A stretch of DNA of 16,207 nt. Source: JACOTV01 sp964445135 (GTDB lineage: Bacteria > Patescibacteriota > Microgenomatia > UBA1406 > GWC2-37-13). The position numbers and the translations under genes are program-made. The stretch is taken from assembly GCA_964445135.1 (NCBI GenBank), contig CAYUJW010000023.1, positions 1-16,207 of the forward strand, read 5' to 3'. Positions within the stretch are counted from its first letter, which is position 1; every line of letters starts with the position of its first letter. Positions 6,736 to 13,168 of the stretch are shown here, piece by piece. Under the pieces are notes generated by a model. The model did no database searches, had not been told where the DNA came from, and was given only the letters and a program-made list of their open reading frames with translations.

Positions 6736-7938
6736 GTGAACGCATCCAAATTTATGAAAGCACCAAAAAAAAGCAGTCTCTTTATCATCGGGCTCATCGC
6801 AGTCGTCAATGCAATTGGATATGGAATCATCATTCCTGTCTTATATGTATATTCTATGAAGTTTGGCCTCAGCGATGCACAAAACGGCCTCTTATTTGCC
6901 ACCTATTCTCTGTGTCAGTTCATCTCGACTCCAGTGATTGGACGACTCTCTGATAAATTTGGACGTCGACCACTTCTGATTAGTTCTATTATTGGCACCG
7001 CTATTTCGTTTTTCATGATGGCATTTGCGCCAAATGCGATCTTCCTCTTTTTCGCTCGCGCACTCGATGGAATTACAGCCGGCAATATTACCGTCGCCTC
7101 AGCCGTCGTGGCCGACACCACAGAAGGAAAGGATCGTGCACGAGGATTTGGAATCATTGGCGCATCATTTGGATTTGGATTTATTGCCGGGCCTGCAATA
7201 ACTGCCCTCACATCAGGGATATCATTATCTTTACCATTTATTGTGGCAGGCGTCATATCGGCAGTTGCCGCTATCCTCACCTACTATCTACTTCCTGAAA
7301 CGAACCGGACGATTGGGAAAGTAAAAAATGAACCGCTCTTTAATCTCACTCAACTATTTAGTGTGCTGGTGAACAAAACAATTGCACCAATTCTGATCAT
7401 TACTCTTTTGCACTTCACTGCACTTTCGTTGTTTATTTTTGCATATCAGCCCTTTACCGTCAAAGTGCTGCACTTATCGCCCGTTGAAGTGTCGATGGTA
7501 TTTACTCTTTTTGGAATAATGAGCGTCATATCTCAATTGCTTATTTTGCCTCGAGTATCCAAACTCCTTCGGGCAGAACAATTGCTTCGTGCATTGTTTT
7601 TTATCCTCATTTTGGCCTTTGTTGGATTTGCACAAACACACACATTAGGGTTGTTTATCGTCTTTTCTATACTCCTTTCGCTGACCAACAACCTCGTCAA
7701 CCCGTTGCTTCAAACGATTTTGTCACTTGAGACAGACGCTGCGTCGCAAGGTTCGATGCAAGGCATTAGCGCATCATATATGAGTATTGGGCAAATCATC
7801 GGCCCCATCTTAGGAGGAGTCATTGCTCAACAATCGATTAACGCCCCGTTTTTAGCAGGAGCCGGGTTTGTTGCGGTGTGCGGAATTCTATCACTACTGA
7901 TTCCAGCCACGATCAAAAAGCGAGAATCAGCATTCTAA
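6736..7938 (+). CDS. MFS transporter, TCR/Tet-like efflux family
   Basis: A 400-residue major facilitator protein with about 12 predicted helices in two halves. MFS motif A is at 69-78 (GRLSDKFGRR, between helices 2 and 3). RALDGITAGN follows at 108-117, and the drug/H+ antiporter motif C region GFGFIAGP is at 146-153, preceded by the conserved ADTTEGKDRARGFG block. A cytoplasmic loop with LPETNRT separates the halves. These blocks are typical of the TetA/multidrug branch, so proton-coupled export of a small molecule is likely; the substrate is unknown and resistance should not be assumed. The GTG start has an AGGAG site. The next gene begins 19 bp after the stop. Confidence 0.9.
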   Translation: MNASKFMKAPKKSSLFIIGLIAVVNAIGYGIIIPVLYVYSMKFGLSDAQNGLLFATYSLCQFISTPVIGRLSDKFGRRPLLISSIIGTAISFFMMAFAPNAIFLFFARALDGITAGNITVASAVVADTTEGKDRARGFGIIGASFGFGFIAGPAITALTSGISLSLPFIVAGVISAVAAILTYYLLPETNRTIGKVKNEPLFNLTQLFSVLVNKTIAPILIITLLHFTALSLFIFAYQPFTVKVLHLSPVEVSMVFTLFGIMSVISQLLILPRVSKLLRAEQLLRALFFILILAFVGFAQTHTLGLFIVFSILLSLTNNLVNPLLQTILSLETDAASQGSMQGISASYMSIGQIIGPILGGVIAQQSINAPFLAGAGFVAVCGILSLLIPATIKKRESAF

Positions 7939-7942
7939 ATGC

Positions 7943-7950
7943 TATATAAT
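7943..7950 (+). promoter_or_regulatory. -10 element 7 nt before the next start codon
   Basis: TATATAAT, preceded by TGC (extended -10 context), lies in the 19-bp space after the MFS gene. Its TATAAT (7945-7950) ends 7 bp before the ATG at 7958. Transcription would start at about the A of ATG, giving a leaderless mRNA. No good -35 is seen. Confidence 0.4.
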
Positions 7951-7957
7951 AAATCTC

Positions 7958-9049
7958 ATGACGCTTACTGAACTGTCTTACTACATACGTAAATACTTCT
8001 TTCATGTAGTTTTGTTTTTCTTGGTAATACTCATTGCCATCTACTCTATCCGCCTATTTACCATCCTTCAGTCAAGAAGAACGGCCAGTCGAGATCGTAT
8101 AAATCCTATTTTTCAAGCACTCCCCAATCCTTTATCTCAACTTGAGGAAACGACGCAAGGGTATAAGTTTTCGCTCGACAATATCGATGGCCGACCAACC
8201 ACAGCCACTGACTCAGCACAAGTATTCTTGCTGCTTGAGCCTCCTGCCTCACGATTTGGAGCTGACGAAAAAGCGCACTTAATGGCCAAAAGCTTAGGCT
8301 TTGATATTGACTCCACACGTCCACGCATTCTGGGGTCGCAGGCGATATACACTGACCCTGCGCAGAAGCTTAAGGTTGATCTTGAGTCCTTTAATTTTAC
8401 GTATGAACGTTTATTTGAGGATGATCCAACCATCTTTGAAGGGACAACTGCTCCAACTGCAATCGAGGCAGAGTCGCGCGCAAAGCTCATATTGCAGCAG
8501 CTTGATGTGTATCCACGCGAATTATCAAACGGCCAAACAAACATCATTTACTTTTACTTTGATCCGGTGAGTCGAACGGTTAAAACAATCCAAACAGATA
8601 GTACAGCTACCGCTCAAGAATCTCCAAACATGGTCGAAGTAGATTTTTCGCGCCCTGATTTGGGAGGAATTCCTGTTGTCTCATCCACCTACTACAACAC
8701 CCAGAATTATGTACTTATGGCCTTTTATACCAATGGCGATTATAAAGTGCTCAAAAGTCAGATACAGTATCAAGAGCGTTCGACTGATCAAATCGGAGTA
8801 TACCCTGTGCGAACCGGAGACGAAGCATATGCCGATTTGCAAAAGGGTGAAGGATATATCATTCAAAATCCAACGAAAGAAAAGTCGGTAACTATCAAAA
8901 AAATGTTCCTTGCCTATTTTGACAGCGATCAAACTCAGCAATATCTGCAGCCGGTCTATGTGTTTTTGGGAGAGGAAAACAACTTCGTTGCCTACGTACC
9001 GGCCATCGCCAAAGATTATATCGTCGAGCCATCAGACGCTTCTCAATAA
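7958..9049 (+). CDS. Membrane-anchored protein of unknown function
   Basis: A 363-residue protein with one N-terminal helix (about 14-35) after a short cytoplasmic start, then a roughly 325-residue domain predicted to lie outside. There is no signal-peptidase or lipobox cysteine. The outer part alternates charged helices (IEAESRAKLILQQL) with beta stretches (TNIIYFYFDPVSRTVKTI, YVLMAFYTNGDYKVLKSQIQY). It ends with a block of GDEAYADLQKGEGYI plus IKKMFLAYFDSD, then YLQPVYVFLGEENNFVAYVPAI. That end block is reminiscent of YycI/PepSY-like surface domains, a weak structural resemblance only. It may be expressed both by read-through from the MFS gene and from its own -10. I do not recognise the family. 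Confidence 0.75.
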   Translation: MTLTELSYYIRKYFFHVVLFFLVILIAIYSIRLFTILQSRRTASRDRINPIFQALPNPLSQLEETTQGYKFSLDNIDGRPTTATDSAQVFLLLEPPASRFGADEKAHLMAKSLGFDIDSTRPRILGSQAIYTDPAQKLKVDLESFNFTYERLFEDDPTIFEGTTAPTAIEAESRAKLILQQLDVYPRELSNGQTNIIYFYFDPVSRTVKTIQTDSTATAQESPNMVEVDFSRPDLGGIPVVSSTYYNTQNYVLMAFYTNGDYKVLKSQIQYQERSTDQIGVYPVRTGDEAYADLQKGEGYIIQNPTKEKSVTIKKMFLAYFDSDQTQQYLQPVYVFLGEENNFVAYVPAIAKDYIVEPSDASQ

Positions 9050-9097
9050 GACTCGATCATACGATAAAACTACTGTATCCACAGCATATGATTACAG

Positions 9098-9127
9098 TTG
9101 ACATGGTGAACATTTGTTTACTATACT
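9098..9127 (+). promoter_or_regulatory. Promoter of dinB (leaderless)
   Basis: A perfect TTGACA (9098-9103), an 18-bp spacer and TATACT (9122-9127). The usual start point 6-7 bp beyond the -10 coincides with the A of the ATG at 9134, so the mRNA is predicted to have no leader. The promoter is embedded in a long inverted repeat. Confidence 0.75.
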
Positions 9128-9142
9128 AAACGAATGTTCACC
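9105..9142. promoter_or_regulatory. Inverted-repeat operator over the dinB promoter, LexA/DinR-like
   Basis: GGTGAACATTTGTTTA (9105-9120) and TAAACGAATGTTCACC (9127-9142) are inverted copies with one mismatch in 16, separated by CTATAC. The repeat covers the promoter spacer, the -10 box and the start codon. Each arm contains GAAC-N4-GTTT (9108-9119; inverted at 9128-9139), one base from the Gram-positive LexA box GAAC-N4-GTTC. With dinB downstream, SOS repression by LexA is the natural reading. Another repressor with a similar site is possible. Confidence 0.7.
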
Positions 9143-10369
9143 CCATATTCTTGGCCCGCGGCCATTTTACATGTTGATGCTGATGCATTTTTTGCCTCGG
9201 TATATCAGGCCGAATACGCCAAATATCGAGGTTTACCGGTGGTTGTTGGACAAGAAAGAGGGATTGCCACCGCTATTTCTTATGAGGCCAGAGCATATGG
9301 AATAAAGCGCGGCATGCTGATGCATCAAATCAAAAAGCTCTGCCCCGAGTGCGTGTGTCTTCCATCTGATTTTGAACTGTTTGGTCTGTATTCAGCGCGC
9401 ATGTTTGACATCCTCAGACACTATTCACCAATTGTTGAAGAGTATTCAATCGATGAAGCATTTGTTGATGTTCGCGGTATGAGACGCCCCTTGCGCATGA
9501 GCTATGAACAGATTGCTCAGGCAATTCAACAAGAGATTAATTCGGCTTTGGGCATCGGTGTTTCTGTTGGTATTTCAGTCAGCAAAAGTCTTGCCAAAAT
9601 TGCCTCTTCCCATCACAAGCCTCGCGGTATTTGTCTCATCCCTGGAAAAAGAATTGATGAATATTTGGCACAAACAACCATTGGCGACGTGTGGGGAATC
9701 GGACACCAAAGCGTCCACTACTTTCACAAGTTGGGCATTCAGAGCGCACTTGATTTTGCCCAAAAGCCCGAACACTTCCTCATCGAACATCGCATGCCGC
9801 GACCTTTGTTTGAGATATGGCATGAGCTGCAGGGAACGAGTATTTATAAAGTGAACCCTCATGTCAAAGACAGCTACAAGTCCATCTCACGAACTCAGAC
9901 ATTTACGCCCTCCACATCCGATCGGTCGTTTCTTTTCTCGCGCACCATTTACCATATCGAAGACGCATTTGCCAAGGCCCGTCGTTATCAATATGCGGTG
10001 GGCGCCATGCATATGTTTTTGAAAACCTCAAAGTTTCGCTATATCACCACTGAGATTCAACTCCCAGAGCCCACAGCCTATCCACTTATGATCCGCCAAC
10101 ACATACAAGAGGCGTTTGATCGTGTGTACGACCCGACTCTTCAGTATCGAACAGTCGGCTGCACAATCAGTCGATTTTCTGATGCACGCACTACTCAACC
10201 TTCGCTATTTACTCATGCGGAAGATGCAAAAAAAGAACATCGATTGCAAGGGATATATCCTCTGTTTGAGCAGGGGCGCGTTGACTTTGCAACTGCCTTA
10301 TTTGATCCAGAACGCCTCCAGCAAAAAAAGTCCATTCGCCCAGCCGTTCTCAACACGCGATTTTTTTAG
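9134..10369 (+). CDS. dinB: Y-family translesion DNA polymerase (Pol IV-like)
   Basis: A 411-residue error-prone polymerase that copies past DNA lesions. Catalytic acidic residues are visible: D15 and D17 in HVDADAFFASV (steric-gate F20), and D107-E108 in YSIDEAFVDV. The finger motif GIATAISYEARAYGI, palm GVSVGISVSKSLAKIAS and a helix-hairpin-helix thumb region (IGDVWGIG) follow. The little-finger domain (about 250-350) follows, and QPSLF at 355-359 fits the beta-clamp binding pentapeptide. GISVSKSLAKIASSHHKP has features of both DinB and UmuC types, so the symbol is provisional. Translation starts at the predicted transcription start, with no Shine-Dalgarno. The 3' end overlaps the convergent nth stop by 4 bp. 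Confidence 0.92.
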   Translation: MFTPYSWPAAILHVDADAFFASVYQAEYAKYRGLPVVVGQERGIATAISYEARAYGIKRGMLMHQIKKLCPECVCLPSDFELFGLYSARMFDILRHYSPIVEEYSIDEAFVDVRGMRRPLRMSYEQIAQAIQQEINSALGIGVSVGISVSKSLAKIASSHHKPRGICLIPGKRIDEYLAQTTIGDVWGIGHQSVHYFHKLGIQSALDFAQKPEHFLIEHRMPRPLFEIWHELQGTSIYKVNPHVKDSYKSISRTQTFTPSTSDRSFLFSRTIYHIEDAFAKARRYQYAVGAMHMFLKTSKFRYITTEIQLPEPTAYPLMIRQHIQEAFDRVYDPTLQYRTVGCTISRFSDARTTQPSLFTHAEDAKKEHRLQGIYPLFEQGRVDFATALFDPERLQQKKSIRPAVLNTRFF

Positions 10370-11025
10370 TCAGATTTTATTCCATAGCCTTCAACAAGCG
10401 GAGTGAGCGAACATGCGCCGTGATCATGACGTCGAGCAACGCAATACTGCCGACCATAATTGATGAGTCGATAGGTGAACTTAAACCACTCATCTTGAGG
10501 CAACAGTTTCACCAGGTCGCACTCTATTTTGACTGGATCTTTTTGATTGGTCAGACCCATACGTTGTGAGAGGCGAATCATATGAGTATCAATGGCCATT
10601 CCGACAACCACTCCATACGCGTTGCCCAGCACCACATTTGCCGTCTTTCGGGCCACACCCGGAATCACCAGCATCTGCTCCATTGTCCGGGGGACATGCC
10701 CACCATACACATCATGCACGACGCGCGCGGCCGCGAGAATATTTTTAGTTTTTGCGCGATAAAATCCTGTCTGAAATATAATTTTTTCAACGTCTGCGGG
10801 GCTGGCTGTCAGGAAATCATCAAGCGTTTTATACTTGGCAAATAGGACAGGAGTTATTTCATTCACCTTTCGATCAGTGCATTGAGCCGACAAAATAACC
10901 GAGACCAACAGTTCCCAAGGAGACTGGTACGTAAGCATCGTTTTGGGCTCACCATACATGCCCCGCAACTGGTCATTTATGGCGCGCGCCAATTCTTTTC
11001 TTTTTTTTAGACTCAATAGCTTCAT
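10366..11025 (-). CDS. nth: Endonuclease III with degenerate iron-sulphur motif
   Basis: A 219-residue base-excision-repair glycosylase/AP lyase for oxidised pyrimidines. Substrate and fold motifs are present: SVILSAQCTDRKVN (41-55), the helix-hairpin-helix LVIPGVARKTANVV with catalytic K127, and D146 in IDTHMIRLSQRMGL. The C-terminal cluster motif, normally C-x6-C-x2-C-x5-C, here reads C195-x6-H202-x2-C205-x5-V211, so two of four cysteines are missing. A single inserted base in the last codons would bring TGT into the fourth position, immediately followed by TGA, so a small indel is possible there. The gene follows mutY by 13 bp on the same strand (likely operon) and overlaps the end of dinB by 4 bp. 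Confidence 0.93.
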   Translation of the reverse strand: MKLLSLKKRKELARAINDQLRGMYGEPKTMLTYQSPWELLVSVILSAQCTDRKVNEITPVLFAKYKTLDDFLTASPADVEKIIFQTGFYRAKTKNILAAARVVHDVYGGHVPRTMEQMLVIPGVARKTANVVLGNAYGVVVGMAIDTHMIRLSQRMGLTNQKDPVKIECDLVKLLPQDEWFKFTYRLINYGRQYCVARRHDHGACSLTPLVEGYGIKSD

Positions 11026-11038
11026 ACGTATTTTTCAT

Positions 11039-12013
11039 TTATAACACATATTTTGACCCAACTTTCTTCACTAATTTTTCCTGCTCCAATTGCGCAATGA
11101 CTTCATCAAACCGTTCATCATTAATAGTTAATCTCAATGCGTCACTGGCAATTCCTTGTGGATGTTTGGTGAGGGTTCGCAGTATGGCTCCTCGCACTTG
11201 GCGCACTGAGCCCTCAAACGCCGACTGCCGAGCGTAGTGACGACTTCTTCTATTTGGGTTAGGAACGGTTGTCGCCAGATGTGAGCCATAATCCATCAAC
11301 GCATAATACCATTGGCGAGGATGCGCTTGATCAAGTGCGCGCGCAACAATCGGCATAATATCTCGATCGTGCACCATTTCCTGATTGTTAAAAAAATGAT
11401 GAATAAAAACTCGACGAATATTTGTCTCAATAAATACCACCGGTTTATTGTACGCAAAACACAAAAGAGAGGCGGCAGTGGCTGGGCCCAGCCCGGGAAA
11501 TGTTTTAAGAACAATTGGATCCTCAGGCAGCATTCCCCCATACTCCTCAACTACGCGGCGCGCACTTTGCAGCAGATATAGACCGCGCCTGTTGTACCCC
11601 ATCCCCTGCCAGGCCGTCAGCACATCGGCCGTTGAGGCAGAGGCCAGGGCATCAAAGCTTGGGAAGCGATCAATAAACGCTGCAAATTTGCCGATGACAC
11701 GCGCCACCTGCGTTTGTTGGAGCATGATTTCTGAAACAAAAACGTGGTAGGGAAAAGTCTGGGGAGAGCTAATTTTTTCAGATATTGCGCCTGCTGTTTT
11801 TTTAAAAGTTGGGCGCCATGGCATCGATCGATGATTGTCGTAATAGTATTCCCAAACTATGTTTTGCAACATTTTAATGCTGTCTTCTTGATAAGCAGAC
11901 TGGGTCTGCATCACCTCTTTCACCTGCGCAATTTTTCCATCCCCTCCCTTTTTCATCCTCCTATTGTACTCAATTATCGACAATTCGTATGCCCGCGTCA
12001 CTTTCCCTTCCAT
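11039..12013 (-). CDS. mutY: A/G-specific adenine glycosylase, iron-sulphur-free short form
   Basis: A 324-residue enzyme of the MutY family, which removes adenine mispaired with 8-oxoguanine. Landmarks are MPWRP (64-68), SEIMLQQTQV with catalytic E95, WQGMGYNRRG (135-144), the helix-hairpin-helix FPGLGPATAASLL (172-184), and IETNIRRVF (195-203). In the last, E196 sits where MutY has its catalytic Asp. LMDYGSHLATTVPNPNRRS (239-257) occupies the place of the Fe-S loop and has no cysteine. The C-terminal MutT-like 8-oxoG domain is absent; residues about 270-324 look like a winged helix (VRGAILRTL then VIAQLEQEKLVKK). A comparable tail occurs in short actinobacterial MutYs. About 45 residues precede the usual start and MPWRP to SEIM contains an insertion, so Met48 is an alternative start. 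Confidence 0.9.
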   Translation of the reverse strand: MEGKVTRAYELSIIEYNRRMKKGGDGKIAQVKEVMQTQSAYQEDSIKMLQNIVWEYYYDNHRSMPWRPTFKKTAGAISEKISSPQTFPYHVFVSEIMLQQTQVARVIGKFAAFIDRFPSFDALASASTADVLTAWQGMGYNRRGLYLLQSARRVVEEYGGMLPEDPIVLKTFPGLGPATAASLLCFAYNKPVVFIETNIRRVFIHHFFNNQEMVHDRDIMPIVARALDQAHPRQWYYALMDYGSHLATTVPNPNRRSRHYARQSAFEGSVRQVRGAILRTLTKHPQGIASDALRLTINDERFDEVIAQLEQEKLVKKVGSKYVL

Positions 12014-12042
12014 TGTGTTTTGGACTAATAGAGAGGGAATAT

Positions 12043-12071
12043 TTGATACAATATACCTACCGTTCTATTGT
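12043..12071 (+). promoter_or_regulatory. Possible promoter for tRNA-Ser
   Basis: TTGATA (12043-12048), a 17-bp spacer and TATTGT (12066-12071) lie about 55 bp upstream of the tRNA. A short leader hairpin GCGTAA (12082-12087) with TTACGC (12100-12105) sits between. The -10 match is moderate. Confidence 0.35.
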
Positions 12072-12124
12072 TGGACATGTTGCGTAATCAAACATGGGTT
12101 TACGCCTGTGCCATCCACCCCCCA

Positions 12125-12211
12125 GGAGAGGTGCGAGAGTGGTTGATTCGGCTAGTCTCGAAAACTAGTATGGCAGCAATGTCATCGAGGGTTCGAATCC
12201 CTCCCTCTCCG
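12125..12211 (+). tRNA. tRNA-Ser (anticodon CGA)
   Basis: An 87-nt class II tRNA. Acceptor GGAGAGG (12125-12131) pairs with CCTCTCC (12204-12210), with discriminator G at 12211. The D-arm is GCGAGAGTGGTTGATTCGGC, the anticodon arm is CTAGT-CTCGAAA-ACTAG with CGA (reads UCG), a long variable arm follows, and the T-arm is GAGGG-TTCGAAT-CCCTC. After the discriminator the genome reads CCC, so CCA is not encoded and must be added enzymatically. Confidence 0.96.
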
Positions 12212-12218
12212 CCCAACT

Positions 12219-12974
12219 ATGAGTAAAGAAATCATTTCACAGCAGATAGATACCATCAACATTCCTGAACTAGATGCGGTGCGCGAACGCATGAACCATC
12301 CAGCAATGAAAGAATATGCAGGATGGGTCCAGGCAACGTATCTTGACGTGATTAACAAGCTTTCTACATTGCCTCAAGAAGATGTTGCGCTTATTTCAAC
12401 TGCACGGGCAGCGTGCGCCGAACAAGGACTTTCTCTTTCATCAGCTTCAGACTGGGGTGCAGATAAACTTATTACCACAATTGGACCATCAACACAGTCG
12501 GCGCTGACTGCTTATGCACAAGAAGCTATTACACCTGGCAGCCAACTTAACAATATAGGATTTTCTGAGCTTTCAAAAAGAATGACCAAAGGCCACGAAT
12601 TAGCAGTAAGTGGCAAATCACTCCAAGACGGTGATCCTGAAGCAGACGTGGTAATTTGGGGTCATACGAAAGGACTACAACCAAAAGCACTGACACATTT
12701 TGTATTCTGTCACTTTATGGAGCGCGCGGTTTCGGCAGCACTCAAACAAAACCCCGATCCTGCAGTTCAAGCAGTCGGACAGAAAAAAGATTATTTTCTT
12801 AATGCCATGAACGATGTGATACGTTTGGAGGTAGCCCGAGGCAATAGTGATTATGATGAGGTGTTGCGAATATGGAGCACGTCACGCGAAAAAGGCGGAC
12901 TCCAGTGGAGCAGTACAGAAAAACAAAGGGTTTTTGATCAAACAGTTAACTCCAACAAACAGCATGCTGAGTGA
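12219..12974 (+). CDS. Protein of unknown function directly behind tRNA-Ser
   Basis: A 251-residue, mostly helical, soluble protein with no signal peptide or membrane segment. Visible features are an acidic/amphipathic N-terminus (IPELDAVRERMNHPAMKEYAGW), a middle rich in Ala and Ser (ITTIGPSTQSALTAYAQEA), a central VVIWGHTKGLQPKALTHFVFCHFMERAV stretch with several His/Cys, and a polar C-terminus. I do not recognise a family. The ATG is 7 nt after the tRNA discriminator base and has no Shine-Dalgarno. Unless initiation occurs inside the tRNA, it is transcribed together with it, and 3' tRNA trimming would leave an almost leaderless mRNA. The end overlaps an ATG at 12964 of the next gene by 11 bp, suggesting coupling. 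Confidence 0.7.
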   Translation: MSKEIISQQIDTINIPELDAVRERMNHPAMKEYAGWVQATYLDVINKLSTLPQEDVALISTARAACAEQGLSLSSASDWGADKLITTIGPSTQSALTAYAQEAITPGSQLNNIGFSELSKRMTKGHELAVSGKSLQDGDPEADVVIWGHTKGLQPKALTHFVFCHFMERAVSAALKQNPDPAVQAVGQKKDYFLNAMNDVIRLEVARGNSDYDEVLRIWSTSREKGGLQWSSTEKQRVFDQTVNSNKQHAE

Positions 12975-13021
12975 CTTCGTTAGTAATGCTGGTAGTATTT
13001 TAACAGCAATAAGCATTTTGT
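12964..13021 (+). CDS. True 5' end of the next membrane-protein gene (cut by gap)
   Basis: ATG at 12964 overlaps the previous stop by 11 bp and encodes MLSDFVSNAGSILTAISIL before the sequence enters a 10-N gap. The final 32 bases (12990-13021) recur exactly at 13159-13190, in the frame of the downstream membrane protein, which continues FAYMIWRHEEM. Joining the two copies gives a sensible 249-residue protein with an N-terminal membrane helix. I therefore read this as the authentic start of the gene annotated at 13085-13882. Confidence 0.65.
12990..13021 (+). repeat. 32-bp exact direct repeat, copy 1 (touches assembly gap)
   Basis: Identical to 13159-13190. This copy ends exactly at the N gap, which is typical of two contigs that share an end and were scaffolded without being merged. 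Confidence 0.9.
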
Positions 13022-13031
13022 NNNNNNNNNN
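13022..13031. other. Assembly gap (10 N)
   Basis: Ten Ns, a minimal scaffolder gap. Repeat copies flank it at 12990-13021 and 13159-13190, so the true gap may be negative (an overlap). Confidence 0.99.
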
Positions 13032-13084
13032 ATTCAAATCTTAACTTGAAAGTTGGGGATATTTTAAAATAAATTAAAAAAAAA

Positions 13085-13168
13085 ATGAAAATAATTAATT
13101 TTATAATAGATAATAATTCATCAGTTTTTATTATTGCAGAATTGTCTGCGAATCATAATGGTAGTATT
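13085..13168 (+). pseudogene. Fragment: N-terminus of a pseudaminic/sialic acid synthase
   Basis: Residues 1-27 of the reading frame (FIIDNNSSVFIIAELSANHNGS within) match the conserved start of the PseI/NeuB family, whose members begin with a short strand, then VFIIAELSANHxGS. PseI/NeuB enzymes condense phosphoenolpyruvate with a hexosamine to make nonulosonic acids for surface glycans. The similarity ends at G26-S27, precisely where the 32-bp repeat starts, and membrane-helix sequence follows. The flank 13032-13084 is extremely AT-rich. It looks like a piece of another locus, or another strain or organism, joined here by error or recombination. Confidence 0.7.

Noticed and set aside
6334..6953. 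Open frames running across the 100-N gap
   Set aside because: They are bridged only by Ns and cross the tRNA-Tyr gene.
6915..7280. 121-residue open frame antisense to the MFS gene
   Set aside because: No start signal or domain; the MFS motifs on the other strand explain the region.
8137..8547. 136-residue open frame antisense to the 7958 gene
   Set aside because: Shadow frame inside a longer frame with clear membrane-anchor layout.
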